From contig JAEEXJ010000038.1 in NCBI GenBank assembly GCA_016291475.1, forward strand, positions 1 through 27,197: a DNA stretch of 27,197 nt, read 5' to 3'. Of this stretch, positions 7,873 to 16,809 are shown in pieces (within the stretch, counting starts at the first letter, position 1; the number at the start of each line of letters is the position of its first letter). The stretch is from Lachnospiraceae bacterium (GTDB taxonomy: Bacteria > Bacillota_A > Clostridia > Lachnospirales > Lachnospiraceae). The notes under the pieces were generated by a model. The model saw only the letters and a program-made list of their open reading frames with translations, did not search any database and was not told where the DNA came from. The translations under genes and the position numbers were made by a program.

Positions 7873-9546
7873 ATGCAGAAATTTCAGGATCTCCCTTACG
7901 AGAGAATTGATTCTGACAAGACCGTAAAAGAATACAAAGGTTATATCGCCGCACTCAAAGAGGCGGACAGCTTCGAAAAGGCATGGGAAATCCATCAGAA
8001 AGCAACCAAACTTTCAGAGCATTTCTTTACTGAATTTACCATTGCTTCGATCCGTCACGATATCGATACTACCGATAAGTTCTATGATGCGGAAAACGAT
8101 TATTACGATGAGATCACTCCGCTCTTAATGGCGTGTGATAACGAGTACAAGAAGGTGCTTTACGAAACACCTTTCAGAAAAGAGTTTGAAGAGAAACTCG
8201 GACCTGTAGCATTTAAGAGCATGGAACTTGCCATCAAATCATTTGATGAGAAGATCGTATCTCTTGCACAGGAAGAAAATGAGCTGGTAAGCCGTTATAC
8301 CAAACTTATCGCAACAGCCAAGATTCCTTTTGACGGTGAGGATTACAACCTCAGCCTCATGAGAAAGTTCACAACCGATTGTGACAGAGATGTAAGAAAA
8401 CGCGCATGGAAAGCTGTAAGCGATTATTTCCTCAGCGTTACCGATGAGATCGACGACATCTATGACAAGATGGTCGAGAACCGTACCAAGCAGGCGCGTG
8501 AACTGGGATTTGAAAATTACATTGATCTCGGATACATGCGAATGAACAGAAACAGCTACGGACGTAAGGAAGTAGAGAACTTCAGGAAGCAGGTTAAGGA
8601 AGCATTTGTCCCTCTTGCTACCATGATCCATGAGAAGAGACGTCAGCGCATCGGTGTTGATACACTTAAGCATTACGATAACGAAGTGCATTTCATTAAG
8701 GGTAATCCCGCACCTGTGGGAACTCCCGAAGAGATCCTTGCCGCAGGTCAGGCAATGTACAGGGAGCTTTCTCCCGAGACCGGTGAGTTCATGGATTTCA
8801 TGAGAGAGTATGATCTTTTTGACGTACTCGGACGTAAGACCAAGCGTCAGGGCGGATACATGACATTCCTTCCCGATTACAAGGCGCCCTTCATATTCGC
8901 TAACTTCAACGGAACCAGCGGAGATGTTGATGTCATTACTCATGAGTGCGGACATGCGTTCCAGGGATTTGTTACCAGAAACGATCCTATCCCCGAGCAT
9001 AACAACCTCACAATGGAGACCGCAGAGATCCATTCAATGTCCATGGAGTATTTCACTTACGGATGGATGGATAAGTTCTTCGGTGACAGAAAAGACGATT
9101 ACTATACCATGCACCTTGAGGATTCCATTATCTTCGTTCCCTACGGATGTATGGTAGATGAATTCCAGCATATCGTATATGAGAATCCCGATATGACTCC
9201 CGCTGAGAGGAAGCAGGTATGGAAAGATCTTGAGAAGACTTACAGACCTCACCTCGATTATGACGGAGATCCTTTCTTTGCAGAGGGCGGATATTGGCAG
9301 AGACAGAGCCATATCTTCCAGAGTCCTTTCTACTATATCGATTATGTACTGGCAAGCGTTTGCGCTATGCAGTTCAAGGTCAGAATGGATGAGGATTTCA
9401 GAGGAGCGTTTGAGGATTACTTAAAGCTCTGCAAGCTTTCTGTTACCAAGTTCTATGAGCCCATGCTTAAGGAGTGCGGATTAAGAAGCCCCTTCGAAGA
9501 CGGATGCATTGAGAATCTTGTGGAAGCACTTAAAAAGAAAATTTGA
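7873..9546 (+). CDS. pepF: M3-family oligoendopeptidase (PepF-like)
   Basis: This is a cytoplasmic zinc metallopeptidase that hydrolyses short peptides. The zinc site HECGH is at residues 357-361 inside DVITHECGHAFQGF. A downstream ETAEIHSMSME segment (from about 382) supplies the third metal ligand, probably Glu385, as is standard for clan MA family M3. The 557 residues fit a compact M3 oligoendopeptidase, and no signal peptide is present. An AAGGAG ribosome binding site precedes the ATG. Its place three bases after oppF suggests it processes the peptides this transporter imports; that link is inferred from operon structure. A 15-bp hairpin follows its stop. Confidence 0.93.
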   Translation: MQKFQDLPYERIDSDKTVKEYKGYIAALKEADSFEKAWEIHQKATKLSEHFFTEFTIASIRHDIDTTDKFYDAENDYYDEITPLLMACDNEYKKVLYETPFRKEFEEKLGPVAFKSMELAIKSFDEKIVSLAQEENELVSRYTKLIATAKIPFDGEDYNLSLMRKFTTDCDRDVRKRAWKAVSDYFLSVTDEIDDIYDKMVENRTKQARELGFENYIDLGYMRMNRNSYGRKEVENFRKQVKEAFVPLATMIHEKRRQRIGVDTLKHYDNEVHFIKGNPAPVGTPEEILAAGQAMYRELSPETGEFMDFMREYDLFDVLGRKTKRQGGYMTFLPDYKAPFIFANFNGTSGDVDVITHECGHAFQGFVTRNDPIPEHNNLTMETAEIHSMSMEYFTYGWMDKFFGDRKDDYYTMHLEDSIIFVPYGCMVDEFQHIVYENPDMTPAERKQVWKDLEKTYRPHLDYDGDPFFAEGGYWQRQSHIFQSPFYYIDYVLASVCAMQFKVRMDEDFRGAFEDYLKLCKLSVTKFYEPMLKECGLRSPFEDGCIENLVEALKKKI

Positions 9547-9551
9547 TTATT

Positions 9552-9591
9552 ACAGAGGGGACGCATGACAAAAATGATGCGTCCCCTCTGT
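9552..9591. repeat. REP-like GGGGACGCAT palindrome
   Basis: A perfect 15-bp stem (9552-9566 with 9577-9591, AGAGGGGACGCAT type) encloses a 10-base loop. No T-run follows on the + strand. The 12-base core TGCGTCCCCTCT at 9578-9589 recurs at 11012-11023, on the far side of the next gene. Palindromes built on GGGGACG/CGTCCCC occur as dispersed intergenic repeats in Clostridia, from general knowledge. Membership in such a family is inferred from this sequence alone. Confidence 0.65.
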
Positions 9592-9610
9592 CATATATGT
9601 TATTATTGGA

Positions 9611-9638
9611 GCATCGGCAATAAAGCCGGTGCTTTTTT
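9611..9638 (+). terminator. Intrinsic terminator directly upstream of the membrane-protein gene
   Basis: An eight-base-pair stem, GCATCGGC (9611-9618) with GCCGGTGC (9625-9632) including one G-T pair, has an AATAAA loop and is followed by six T (9633-9638). It probably ends the peptide-uptake transcript. It lies only 14 bases before the next ATG (9653), leaving no room for a promoter downstream. Expression of that gene must therefore come through this terminator. Confidence 0.8.
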
Positions 9639-9652
9639 ACAGGGGGTTGAAT

Positions 9653-11005
9653 ATGACTTACGGACAGATTTTTTCTGAGATATGGCTTAAGAATAAGAGA
9701 TACATATTATTTTGCATTACACTCTGCATTGCTTTTTCGGTACTTTTTTACGGCAATCTGACTTCTCTGAATGCATACGATGCTGACGGTGCAGAGCTGG
9801 CGGCAAGCATCGGCGGAAGCTTCGGCGAGGCGCTCGGACCCATTCTTTCCATTGGACTTTTCGGCGGGATAGATATTTCCTGGGTAATGGTCATAATGAG
9901 TACATCCGCACTGGGAGCAAACTTCGGCAGGAGCTCCGGAATATGGGGGCTGGACAGACTGTCCGGTTTCTCCTTCGGTATTTTTGATAATATATATATC
10001 TGTATTTTTCTCCTCGTATGGTTCGGACTGCCTATTATCCTTAAGGCGTTCAGTAAGACCAATGCGGTGGGATGTTCCATAGAAGCGGCTGAAAAGAAGG
10101 TTAACGGTGTCATGATGGTCATTGTGGTCATGGCGGAGATGGTCATGAATACCGAGCCGAAATGCGTAGTAAGAGCAGCTTCCGGTGTGGGACGTGCCAT
10201 CAGCTACGGCGTAAGTGCAATAGTCTGTCTGGTGGTCCTTCTGGTTACCCTTCTCATCTATTTTCTGGTTCGCTACCTGTTTTCTCTGGTGGATATCGTA
10301 ATGGTGCCCGTGTGTACCTTGGTTCCCTTTGTTTCTTTTTTCTGGGTACTGGCAAAGCTTGCATTTATAGGTTTTATGATCCTTCTTGCGGTTTATATGC
10401 CGGGAGCTTACGTGTTCTTATCGCTTCTTCTGATAATCCTGTCCGCGTTTTTATTCAGAACCGCATACCTGGCTGTAAGATATTTCGAAGCTGTATATGT
10501 AAAGGCTTTGTTTAAGAGGATATTCGGCGGATTCGATAAGAATAAGCCTCTTGTTGCACCCAGGCTTCCCGCCAAGGTACGTGAGTTCCTTCAGGGAAAG
10601 AATATTCAGATGGTCATTCCCGCTTACGTTCTAAGAGAATTTCCTAATCTTAAGGGAATGCATAAATGGGACAAATTCTGGATGGTCGTTGAAAACGGCT
10701 CTGTATATCTGTTAAAGCCGCTTTTTGGAAAAAAAGGATGCTGGCAGATCGCACTCGGAGGAACTCCTGCCCAAAAGATGTTTATAAACAGTGCATTGCC
10801 TTATTATGAGATCTTCCATATATACGGATCCGAAGAAGCTATCGCGAAGACCTTCAAGAGAATTCCCAAGATGTTCCATATGGTTTTCAGCAAGGAGTAT
10901 TATTACAGGTTCGAAGAGATCAAGCAGCTTACGGGCTTTGTGGATTATGCTGCGTATAAGGAGTATCTGAAAAATTATTTTGCCAGACCTCAGATGCCGG
11001 TATGA
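9653..11005 (+). CDS. Polytopic membrane protein of unknown function
   Basis: I do not recognise this family. The ATG at 9653 is preferred over a GTG at 9629 because AGGGGG sits seven bases upstream and the GTG lies inside the terminator stem. The 450-residue protein has a TM segment at about 18-36 and several more hydrophobic stretches. A dense cluster at about 180-290 suggests six to eight helices in all. A soluble, basic, aromatic-rich C-terminal part of about 155 residues follows (FGGFDKNKPLVAPRL onward). No ATP-binding, catalytic metal or transporter signature is evident. It lies between two CGTCCCC repeats and between unrelated operons, and its expression depends on readthrough of the upstream terminator. 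It could be a lineage-specific membrane protein. Confidence 0.75.
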   Translation: MTYGQIFSEIWLKNKRYILFCITLCIAFSVLFYGNLTSLNAYDADGAELAASIGGSFGEALGPILSIGLFGGIDISWVMVIMSTSALGANFGRSSGIWGLDRLSGFSFGIFDNIYICIFLLVWFGLPIILKAFSKTNAVGCSIEAAEKKVNGVMMVIVVMAEMVMNTEPKCVVRAASGVGRAISYGVSAIVCLVVLLVTLLIYFLVRYLFSLVDIVMVPVCTLVPFVSFFWVLAKLAFIGFMILLAVYMPGAYVFLSLLLIILSAFLFRTAYLAVRYFEAVYVKALFKRIFGGFDKNKPLVAPRLPAKVREFLQGKNIQMVIPAYVLREFPNLKGMHKWDKFWMVVENGSVYLLKPLFGKKGCWQIALGGTPAQKMFINSALPYYEIFHIYGSEEAIAKTFKRIPKMFHMVFSKEYYYRFEEIKQLTGFVDYAAYKEYLKNYFARPQMPV

Positions 11006-11011
11006 TCATAT

Positions 11012-11023
11012 TGCGTCCCCTCT
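11012..11023. repeat. Second copy of the TGCGTCCCCTCT core
   Basis: These twelve bases are identical to 9578-9589, in the same orientation, and start seven bases after the stop of the membrane-protein gene. The partner arm of the palindrome is missing here, so this is a half element. Together the two copies flank the 450-codon gene. Confidence 0.6.
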
Positions 11024-11031
11024 TTCACCCC

Positions 11032-11060
11032 TTGACAACAGCTCCTGCAGGGTATACATT
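11032..11060 (+). promoter_or_regulatory. Probable promoter of the rimP-nusA-infB operon
   Basis: A perfect -35 TTGACA (11032-11037) is followed by overlapping -10 candidates, TATACA (11053-11058, 15-base spacer) or TACATT (11055-11060, 17-base spacer). It is the only good promoter between the membrane-protein gene and rimP. Transcription would start near 11067-11070, just ahead of the leader hairpin. Confidence 0.7.
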
Positions 11061-11076
11061 ATGTTAAGTAGTTGAT

Positions 11077-11104
11077 GTAAGAGTGGCCATGCGGCCACTC
11101 TTAC
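11077..11104 (+). promoter_or_regulatory. Leader hairpin of the rimP-nusA operon
   Basis: A perfect 12-bp stem, GTAAGAGTGGCC (11077-11088) with GGCCACTCTTAC (11093-11104), has the four-base loop ATGC. It lies between the promoter and the rimP ribosome binding site (GGGAGGG, 11114-11120). No run of T follows, so it is not a plain terminator. It may set leader stability or serve as a binding or pausing site for regulation of the operon. Confidence 0.7.
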
Positions 11105-11125
11105 TTGTTTGTTGGGAGGGTGCTT

Positions 11126-11623
11126 ATGGGCAAAGCCGAACAGATCGCAGCGAAAGCTGAAGAGCTCCTTACCCCCGTAACCGAAAGCTATGGCGTGTCG
11201 GTATACGATGTCGAATATGTCACGGAGAACGGTGAAAAGTATCTCCGCGCATACATCGATAAAGAGGGCGGAGTGACAATTGATGACTGTGAAAACGTCA
11301 GTCGCGCATTTGAGACGAAACTGGATGAATCCGGACTGATCGAGGAACAGTATATTTTGGAAGTATCGAGTCCCGGACTCGGAAGGACACTTTCGAAGGA
11401 CAGACATCTGGAGAAATCGATCGGTCAATCCGTAGAGATATCCTTTTACAAACAAATGGTGATACGCGAGGACGAATCAAGCTCCATCAAATCCAAATCC
11501 ATCGCGGGAGAACTTAAATCTTTCGATAAAGACACCATCACCATAGAAGATACGGAAACTAAGATCACATCGGTCTGGCAGCGAAGCGATATCGCGCAGA
11601 TCAGGCTGTCGTTGGATTTTTAA
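11126..11623 (+). CDS. rimP: Ribosome maturation factor RimP
   Basis: RimP assists late assembly of the 30S ribosomal subunit. The ATG at 11126 follows GGGAGGG, giving 165 residues, slightly long for the family because of a loop with SSSIKSKS near residues 120-125. Family features are the N-terminal domain with VYDVEYVTENGEKYLRAYIDKEGGVTIDDCENVSR and the central YILEVSSPGLGRTL motif. A C-terminal SH3-like beta domain follows. It is the first gene of the operon, 28 bases before nusA, the standard bacterial arrangement. A nearby alternative TTG at 11105 would read through the leader hairpin edge and is unlikely. Confidence 0.94.
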   Translation: MGKAEQIAAKAEELLTPVTESYGVSVYDVEYVTENGEKYLRAYIDKEGGVTIDDCENVSRAFETKLDESGLIEEQYILEVSSPGLGRTLSKDRHLEKSIGQSVEISFYKQMVIREDESSSIKSKSIAGELKSFDKDTITIEDTETKITSVWQRSDIAQIRLSLDF

Positions 11624-11651
11624 TAACAGAAAGGGAAAAGGGAAAAACAAA

Positions 11652-12815
11652 ATGAACAGCGAACTTATTGAGAGTCTTAATCTGCTTGCAAAGGAAAAAG
11701 GCATAGACAGAGAAGCAATCTTCGATGCTATCGAGAATGCTCTTGTTGCAGGTTGCCGCAATCTGTATGGCAGAAATGAGAACATCAAGAACATACGTGC
11801 AGAGGTCAATCGTCAGACCGGCGATCACCGCATCTATGCGGAGAAGACCGTTGTTGAGACCGCTGATGATGTTATGGACCCTCTTGAGGATATCTCTCTC
11901 GAAGATGCTCAGGCAATTGCGCCCGACGCACAGATCGGAGACGTTGTACAGGTTGATATCAAGTCCGAAGAACTTACACGTATCGCAGCAATGAGCGCCA
12001 AGAATGTCATTCTCCAGAAGATCCGTGAGGAGGAGAGACATGCGGTATTCGATCAGTTCTCCGGCAGAAGAAAGAATGTAGTTACCGGTACCGTAAATCA
12101 TTACGTAGGAGGCAACGTCAGCCTCAATCTCGGTAAGGCAGACGGTATCCTTGCAGAGTCCGAGATGATCCCCGGTGAGAAATATCAGAACGGAGACAGA
12201 CTTAAAGTATATGTACTTGATGTTAAGTCCACTCCCAAGGGACCCCGCATCAGCGTAAGCCGTACTCATCCCGAACTTGTAAGATGCCTCTTCGAAAACG
12301 AAGTAACCGAGATCTCAGACGGTATCGTAGAGATCAGAAGTATCGCGCGTGAGCCCGGCAGCCGTTCCAAGATCGCCGTATGGAGCAATAATCCCGACGT
12401 CGATCCCGTAGGCGCATGCGTCGGTATGAACGGAGACAGAGTAGGGGCTGTTGTAAGCGAGCTTAATGATGAGAAGATCGACATCGTATGCTGGGATGAT
12501 AACCCCGGAAACCTTGTTCAGAATGCACTTTCACCTGCTTCAGTAAATGCGGTATTTGCCGATCCTTATGAGAAGACCGCTAAGGTTGTAGTTCCCGATG
12601 ACCAGCTTTCTCTTGCCATCGGTAAAGAGGGACAGAATGCACGTCTTGCAGCACGTCTTACCGGCTACAAGATCGACATCAAGTCAGAGTCTCAGGCAAA
12701 GGATGCTCCCGGATTCCGTTATGAGGATTACGAGTATTCGGATGATGAGGAAGAAGCATTCGATGAGAACGTTGAAGCAGCAGACGTATCTTCCGAAGGA
12801 GAAGCAGAGGAATAA
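11652..12815 (+). CDS. nusA: Transcription termination/antitermination factor NusA
   Basis: NusA binds RNA polymerase and nascent RNA to modulate pausing, termination and antitermination. The 387-residue protein shows the N-terminal polymerase-binding domain ([18 protein letters not shown] onward) and an S1 domain ([33 protein letters not shown]). Two KH domains follow ([12 protein letters not shown], then [23 protein letters not shown]). It lacks the proteobacterial C-terminal acidic repeats, as is usual in Firmicutes, and ends in a roughly 35-residue Asp/Glu-rich tail. The stop and the next start overlap by one base (TAATG), implying translational coupling to rnpM. Confidence 0.96.
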   Translation: MNSELIESLNLLAKEKGIDREAIFDAIENALVAGCRNLYGRNENIKNIRAEVNRQTGDHRIYAEKTVVETADDVMDPLEDISLEDAQAIAPDAQIGDVVQVDIKSEELTRIAAMSAKNVILQKIREEERHAVFDQFSGRRKNVVTGTVNHYVGGNVSLNLGKADGILAESEMIPGEKYQNGDRLKVYVLDVKSTPKGPRISVSRTHPELVRCLFENEVTEISDGIVEIRSIAREPGSRSKIAVWSNNPDVDPVGACVGMNGDRVGAVVSELNDEKIDIVCWDDNPGNLVQNALSPASVNAVFADPYEKTAKVVVPDDQLSLAIGKEGQNARLAARLTGYKIDIKSESQAKDAPGFRYEDYEYSDDEEEAFDENVEAADVSSEGEAEE

Positions 12816-13087
12816 TGGCATCCGAAGTATCAAGAACTTGCATCGGCTGCGGAGAAGTTCACGACAAAAAGACGATGATCAGGATCGTCAAAGATCCGCA
12901 GGGCATGATCCGGGTAGACGAGAGCGGACGTGCGAACGGCCGTGGGGCATATATATGTCTTAACGAAGAATGCCTTGAGAGAGCCGTCAAAAAGCAGGGC
13001 CTTAACAGGGCTTTTAAGATGCAGGTATCGAGGGATACCGTTTCGGAAGTATCCGATTATATCAGAGAAAAACTGGCGGAAAGCTGA
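12815..13087 (+). CDS. rnpM: RNase P modulator RnpM (YlxR, DUF448)
   Basis: This is a small RNA-binding protein of 90 residues, the usual size. Family hallmarks are the N-terminal RTCIGCGEVHDKKTMIRIV with paired cysteines and the signature GRANGRGAYICLN, followed by CLERAVKKQGLNRAFK. The B. subtilis homologue YlxR was shown to associate with RNase P and modulate its activity, hence RnpM; transfer to this organism is by homology. It is translationally coupled to nusA (TAATG) and sits before the L7Ae-like gene, the conserved order in Firmicutes. Confidence 0.93.
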   Translation: MASEVSRTCIGCGEVHDKKTMIRIVKDPQGMIRVDESGRANGRGAYICLNEECLERAVKKQGLNRAFKMQVSRDTVSEVSDYIREKLAES

Positions 13088-13102
13088 CCGCCGGGAGGAG
13101 TT

Positions 13103-13426
13103 ATTACGCAGGACAAAGTATTATCACTTCTTGGAATCGCACAAAAGAGCGGAAACATTGCCGGCGGTGAAACGCAGGTTCTCGAAAGCATTCGGGACGG
13201 GACGGCAATGTGTGTTGTGATAGCAGAAGATGCTTCCGACGGTTCGAAGAAAATGTATACGGACAAATGTAAATACTACGAAGTCCCGTATGCATATTAT
13301 TCAGACAGGGAACATTTAGGAAGAGCTGTGGGAAAAGATCTGCGAAGTGCTCTTGCGGTAAAAGATGAAGGATTGTGTCGTGCGATAATGAAGGCGGCAC
13401 CTGAGCTTTTTGAGGAGGAATGTTAA
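13103..13426 (+). CDS. ylxQ: L7Ae/L30e-family RNA-binding protein YlxQ, non-canonical start codon
   Basis: This is a kink-turn-type ribosomal-protein-like RNA-binding protein of about 107 residues. The coding frame after the upstream stop (13085-13087) has no ATG, GTG or TTG until an internal ATG at 13208. Family-typical sequence already begins at 13109 (QDKVLSLLGIAQKSGNIAGGE). A strong GGAGG at 13094-13098 points to ATT at 13103 (giving MTQDKV) or ACG at 13106 as the initiator. ATT is chosen because it yields the expected N-terminus; an ATG mutated to ATT or ACG, or a sequencing error, is also possible. The rest shows IRDGTAMCVVIAEDASDGSKK and the C-terminal GRAVGKDLRSALAVKD. infB starts three bases after its stop. 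Confidence 0.82.
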   Translation: MTQDKVLSLLGIAQKSGNIAGGETQVLESIRDGTAMCVVIAEDASDGSKKMYTDKCKYYEVPYAYYSDREHLGRAVGKDLRSALAVKDEGLCRAIMKAAPELFEEEC

Positions 13427-13429
13427 TTA

Positions 13430-16396
13430 ATGGCAAAACCCAGATTACATGAAATAGCAAAGGAATTAGGCATTAAAAGCAGTGATGTTGTTGCTGCTGC
13501 CATTGAGATGGGAATGGAAGTAAAGTCTCATCAGAGTTCGGTTTCGGAGGAAGAGGCCGATAAGCTCAGAGCCAGGTTCGGAGCAAAAAATACGGTAAAG
13601 GCTGATGCATCACCCAAGCCTGCTCCCGCAGAGAGCAAGGAAGAGAAGAAGCCTGCCGAGGTTAATAATACTGCTTCCGAGAAGAAGCACGAGTCCAAGC
13701 CTGCACAGGGATCAGGTGATTCTTCCCAGCCCAGAAAGAAGATTATTATCGTTAACAATAAGAACGGTAAGCCCCAGGCGCAGAACCAGGCGGGACAGCC
13801 TGCCAAGGCATATACCGGACAGAATTCCAGACCTCAGCAGAATGCGGGCGGATATAACCAGTCCAGACCCGGACAGGTAAACAATCGCCCCGGTGTACAG
13901 TCCGGAAGACCCGAAGTCAGAAGGATCATCAAGCCTCTGACCGCTCCTTCGGATACTCCTTCGGTAAATATGGTTCAGGATCCCAGAACTGTTCAGAATC
14001 CCAGAAAGCCTAAGCCCGAAGTGAACGAGCAGCCCAAAGAGAAGGTTCAGGAGCATACTGCTCCCGCAGCTCCTCAGGCTCCCGAAGTAAAGGCGGAGAA
14101 TAAGCCTGCGCCTCAGGAGAACAATCGCCCCACGGGAGGCGATCAGAACAGAAATCAGGGTAACAAGGATGCTAACCGTTCCATCAGCATCAACGACAGA
14201 CCCGGACAGCGTTCAAAGGGCGGATATCGCGGAGGAAACGGATATGGCCAGAACAACTCGGAAAAAGGCACGGGCAGCGGGAATTTCAGGCAGAATCAGA
14301 CAGGGCGCACGAACAGTTTCCAGGGCGCGCAAAACCCTCAGAAGGGTGGTTTTAATGCTGGAGCTCCTGGCAGGGGCTTTGCTGGTGGCGCTGGAAATCA
14401 GAGACCAAATGGCAGACCGGGAGCCGGATTCGGAAACGGCAAAGGTGCTGGCGGAGGTAAGATCTTTACCTCGGACGGTCCTACATCGAACAAGGGCGGC
14501 CGCGACGCAAGACGCAGAAACGAAGAAAGAAACAGCAAGCACAAGGATATAAATTATAACGAGGAAGAGATGTCCCGCAGCAAGAAAGCAGGACGCTTCA
14601 TCAAACCCGAGAAGAAGGTAGAAGAGGTGGTAGAGGAGCAGATCAAGGTTATAACTCTTCCCGATACCATCACCATCGGAGATCTTGCTTCCAAGATGAA
14701 GATGAAGGCTTCCGACATCATCAAGAAGCTTTTCCTTACCGGTAAGATCGTTACCGTTAACCAGGAGATCTCTTATGAAGATGCCGAAAATATTGCCATG
14801 GAGTACGAGATCCTCTGTGAGCATGAGGTTAAGATCAACGTCATCGAAGAGCTTCTTAAAGAGGATGAGGAAGATACCAGCAAGATGCAGGAGAGACCTC
14901 CCGTTGTCTGCGTAATGGGTCATGTTGACCACGGTAAGACTTCACTCCTCGATGCTATCAGAAAGACTCATGTAACCCAGCGCGAGGCAGGCGGTATCAC
15001 CCAGGCCATCGGTGCATACACCGTAGATGTTAAAGGCAAGTCCATTACTTTCCTTGACACCCCCGGACACGAAGCATTCACCGCAATGCGTATGCGTGGT
15101 GCCAATTCCACCGATATCGCGATCCTTGTTGTTGCAGCGGATGACGGCGTAATGCCCCAGACCGTTGAGGCTATTAACCATGCAAAGGCAGCAGGCGTAG
15201 AGATCATTGTTGCCGTCAACAAGATCGATAAGCCTTCTGCGAATATCGACAGAGTAAAGCAGGAACTTTCAGAGTACGAACTCATCTCCGAGGATTGGGG
15301 CGGATCAACTGTATTTGCTCCCGTATCCGCCAAGACCGGTGACGGACTCGACAACCTGCTTGATATGATCCTTCTTACCGCAGATGTACTTGAGCTCAAG
15401 GCGGATCCCGACAGAAAAGCAAGAGGTGTCGTTATCGAGGCACAGCTTGATAAGGGAAGAGGTCCCGTTGCAACCGTTCTTGTACAGAAGGGTACTCTCC
15501 ATATCGGAGATTTTGTATCCGCAGGTGCAGCTCACGGTAAGGTAAGAGCAATGATCAATGATAAGGGCGAGAATGTTAAGACCGCAGGTCCTTCAACTCC
15601 CGTTGAGATCCTCGGTTTAAGTTCCGTGCCTGAAGCAGGTGAGGTATTCCTTGCACATGCATCCGATAAGGAAGCTAAGTCCTATGCAGATACCTATACC
15701 GCAGAGAATAAGAAGCAGAAGCTTGCAGAGACTCAGGGACGTATGAGCCTTGAAGATCTCTTCTCCAAGATCAAGGAAGAGAATCTCAAGGAACTTGATA
15801 TCATCATCAAGGCAGACGTACAGGGTTCAGTTGAGGCTCTTAAGGAGTCACTCCTCAAGCTTTCCAATGAAGAAGTTGTTGTTAAGGTCATCCACAGCGG
15901 CGTTGGTGCCATCAACGAATCCGACGTCAGCCTTGCAGGTGCATCAAATGCTATCATCATCGGATTTAACGTTAAGCCCGACAGCGCAGCCGGAGATAAG
16001 GCTGAGCAGGAGAACGTCGATGTCAGATGCTATGATGTCATTTATAAGGCAATCGAGGATGTTGAGCGTGCTATGAAGGGTATGCTCGATCCCGTATTCG
16101 AAGAGAAGATCCTCGGACATGCGGAGATCAGACAGATCTTCAAGGCATCCGCTATCGGAAACATTGCAGGTTCCTATGTGCTTGACGGTATCATGCAGAG
16201 AGGCGCAAAGGTTCGTATTACCAGAGGAGAGGACACTGTTTACGAAGGCGTTCTTTCATCACTCAAGAGATTCAAGGATGACGTCAAGGAAGTTAAAGAA
16301 GGTTTCGAATGCGGACTTGTATTTGACGGTTTCGATGCCATCAAGGAAGAAGATCGCGTTGAGGCCTACATTATGGTAGAGGTTCCCAGAACGTGA
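13430..16396 (+). CDS. infB: Translation initiation factor IF-2
   Basis: This GTPase brings initiator fMet-tRNA to the 30S subunit and promotes subunit joining. An N-terminal IF2_N motif ([20 protein letters not shown]) is followed by a roughly 350-residue low-complexity region rich in Pro, Gln, Asn, Gly and Arg. A second IF2_N module ([22 protein letters not shown], about 415-470) precedes the G domain. GTPase motifs are GHVDHGKT (497-504), DTPGHEAF and NKID. The beta-barrel and C-terminal domains complete 988 residues, long but within the range for Gram-positive IF-2. The ribosome binding site GAGGAGGAA lies in the end of ylxQ. The stop overlaps the GTG of rbfA. Confidence 0.97.
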   Translation: MAKPRLHEIAKELGIKSSDVVAAAIEMGMEVKSHQSSVSEEEADKLRARFGAKNTVKADASPKPAPAESKEEKKPAEVNNTASEKKHESKPAQGSGDSSQPRKKIIIVNNKNGKPQAQNQAGQPAKAYTGQNSRPQQNAGGYNQSRPGQVNNRPGVQSGRPEVRRIIKPLTAPSDTPSVNMVQDPRTVQNPRKPKPEVNEQPKEKVQEHTAPAAPQAPEVKAENKPAPQENNRPTGGDQNRNQGNKDANRSISINDRPGQRSKGGYRGGNGYGQNNSEKGTGSGNFRQNQTGRTNSFQGAQNPQKGGFNAGAPGRGFAGGAGNQRPNGRPGAGFGNGKGAGGGKIFTSDGPTSNKGGRDARRRNEERNSKHKDINYNEEEMSRSKKAGRFIKPEKKVEEVVEEQIKVITLPDTITIGDLASKMKMKASDIIKKLFLTGKIVTVNQEISYEDAENIAMEYEILCEHEVKINVIEELLKEDEEDTSKMQERPPVVCVMGHVDHGKTSLLDAIRKTHVTQREAGGITQAIGAYTVDVKGKSITFLDTPGHEAFTAMRMRGANSTDIAILVVAADDGVMPQTVEAINHAKAAGVEIIVAVNKIDKPSANIDRVKQELSEYELISEDWGGSTVFAPVSAKTGDGLDNLLDMILLTADVLELKADPDRKARGVVIEAQLDKGRGPVATVLVQKGTLHIGDFVSAGAAHGKVRAMINDKGENVKTAGPSTPVEILGLSSVPEAGEVFLAHASDKEAKSYADTYTAENKKQKLAETQGRMSLEDLFSKIKEENLKELDIIIKADVQGSVEALKESLLKLSNEEVVVKVIHSGVGAINESDVSLAGASNAIIIGFNVKPDSAAGDKAEQENVDVRCYDVIYKAIEDVERAMKGMLDPVFEEKILGHAEIRQIFKASAIGNIAGSYVLDGIMQRGAKVRITRGEDTVYEGVLSSLKRFKDDVKEVKEGFECGLVFDGFDAIKEEDRVEAYIMVEVPRT

Positions 16397-16782
16397 GAAA
16401 AAACAGTATAAAAAATATAAGACTTAATTCCGAAGTTCAGAAGGAACTTGCGTCTATCATTCGTGATGTTAAGGATCCCAGGGTCAGTCCCTGGACCAGC
16501 ATCATCGATGTTTACGTAGCTCCCGACCTTAAGACCTGCAAGGTATGGATATCCGTTCTCGGTTCGGATGAGGACAGAGACAATACCATCAAAGGTCTTG
16601 AGTCTGCTTCGGGTTACATCAGACATGAACTTGCCATGCGTATGAATATGAGAAACACTCCGCTTCTCACATTCATATCCGATTCTACCGTTGAATACGG
16701 TGTCGATATGATCCACAAGATCGATGAGATCATTGCGGATGATGAAGCAAGACATGTGGACGACGGTGAGGAAGAAGAGTAA
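16393..16782 (+). CDS. rbfA: 30S ribosome-binding factor RbfA
   Basis: RbfA is a cold-adaptation and 30S maturation factor with a KH-type fold. The 129-residue protein starts at GTG, which overlaps the infB stop as GTGA, so translation is probably coupled. Family features are [28 protein letters not shown], the strand [16 protein letters not shown], and [29 protein letters not shown]. The C-terminal tail is strongly acidic (ending DDGEEEE). Confidence 0.94.
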   Translation: MRKNSIKNIRLNSEVQKELASIIRDVKDPRVSPWTSIIDVYVAPDLKTCKVWISVLGSDEDRDNTIKGLESASGYIRHELAMRMNMRNTPLLTFISDSTVEYGVDMIHKIDEIIADDEARHVDDGEEEE

Positions 16783-16809
16783 GTTCCCGCCAATTAGAGG
16801 TTTTGTTTA

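Noticed and set aside
8239..9033. 264-codon open frame on the minus strand
   Set aside because: It lies fully inside the oligoendopeptidase gene, encodes no recognisable family and has no ribosome binding site; it is a frame shadow.
13208..13426. ylxQ starting at the ATG at 13208
   Set aside because: It would delete about 35 conserved N-terminal residues, and no ribosome binding site precedes it, while GGAGG sits before 13103.
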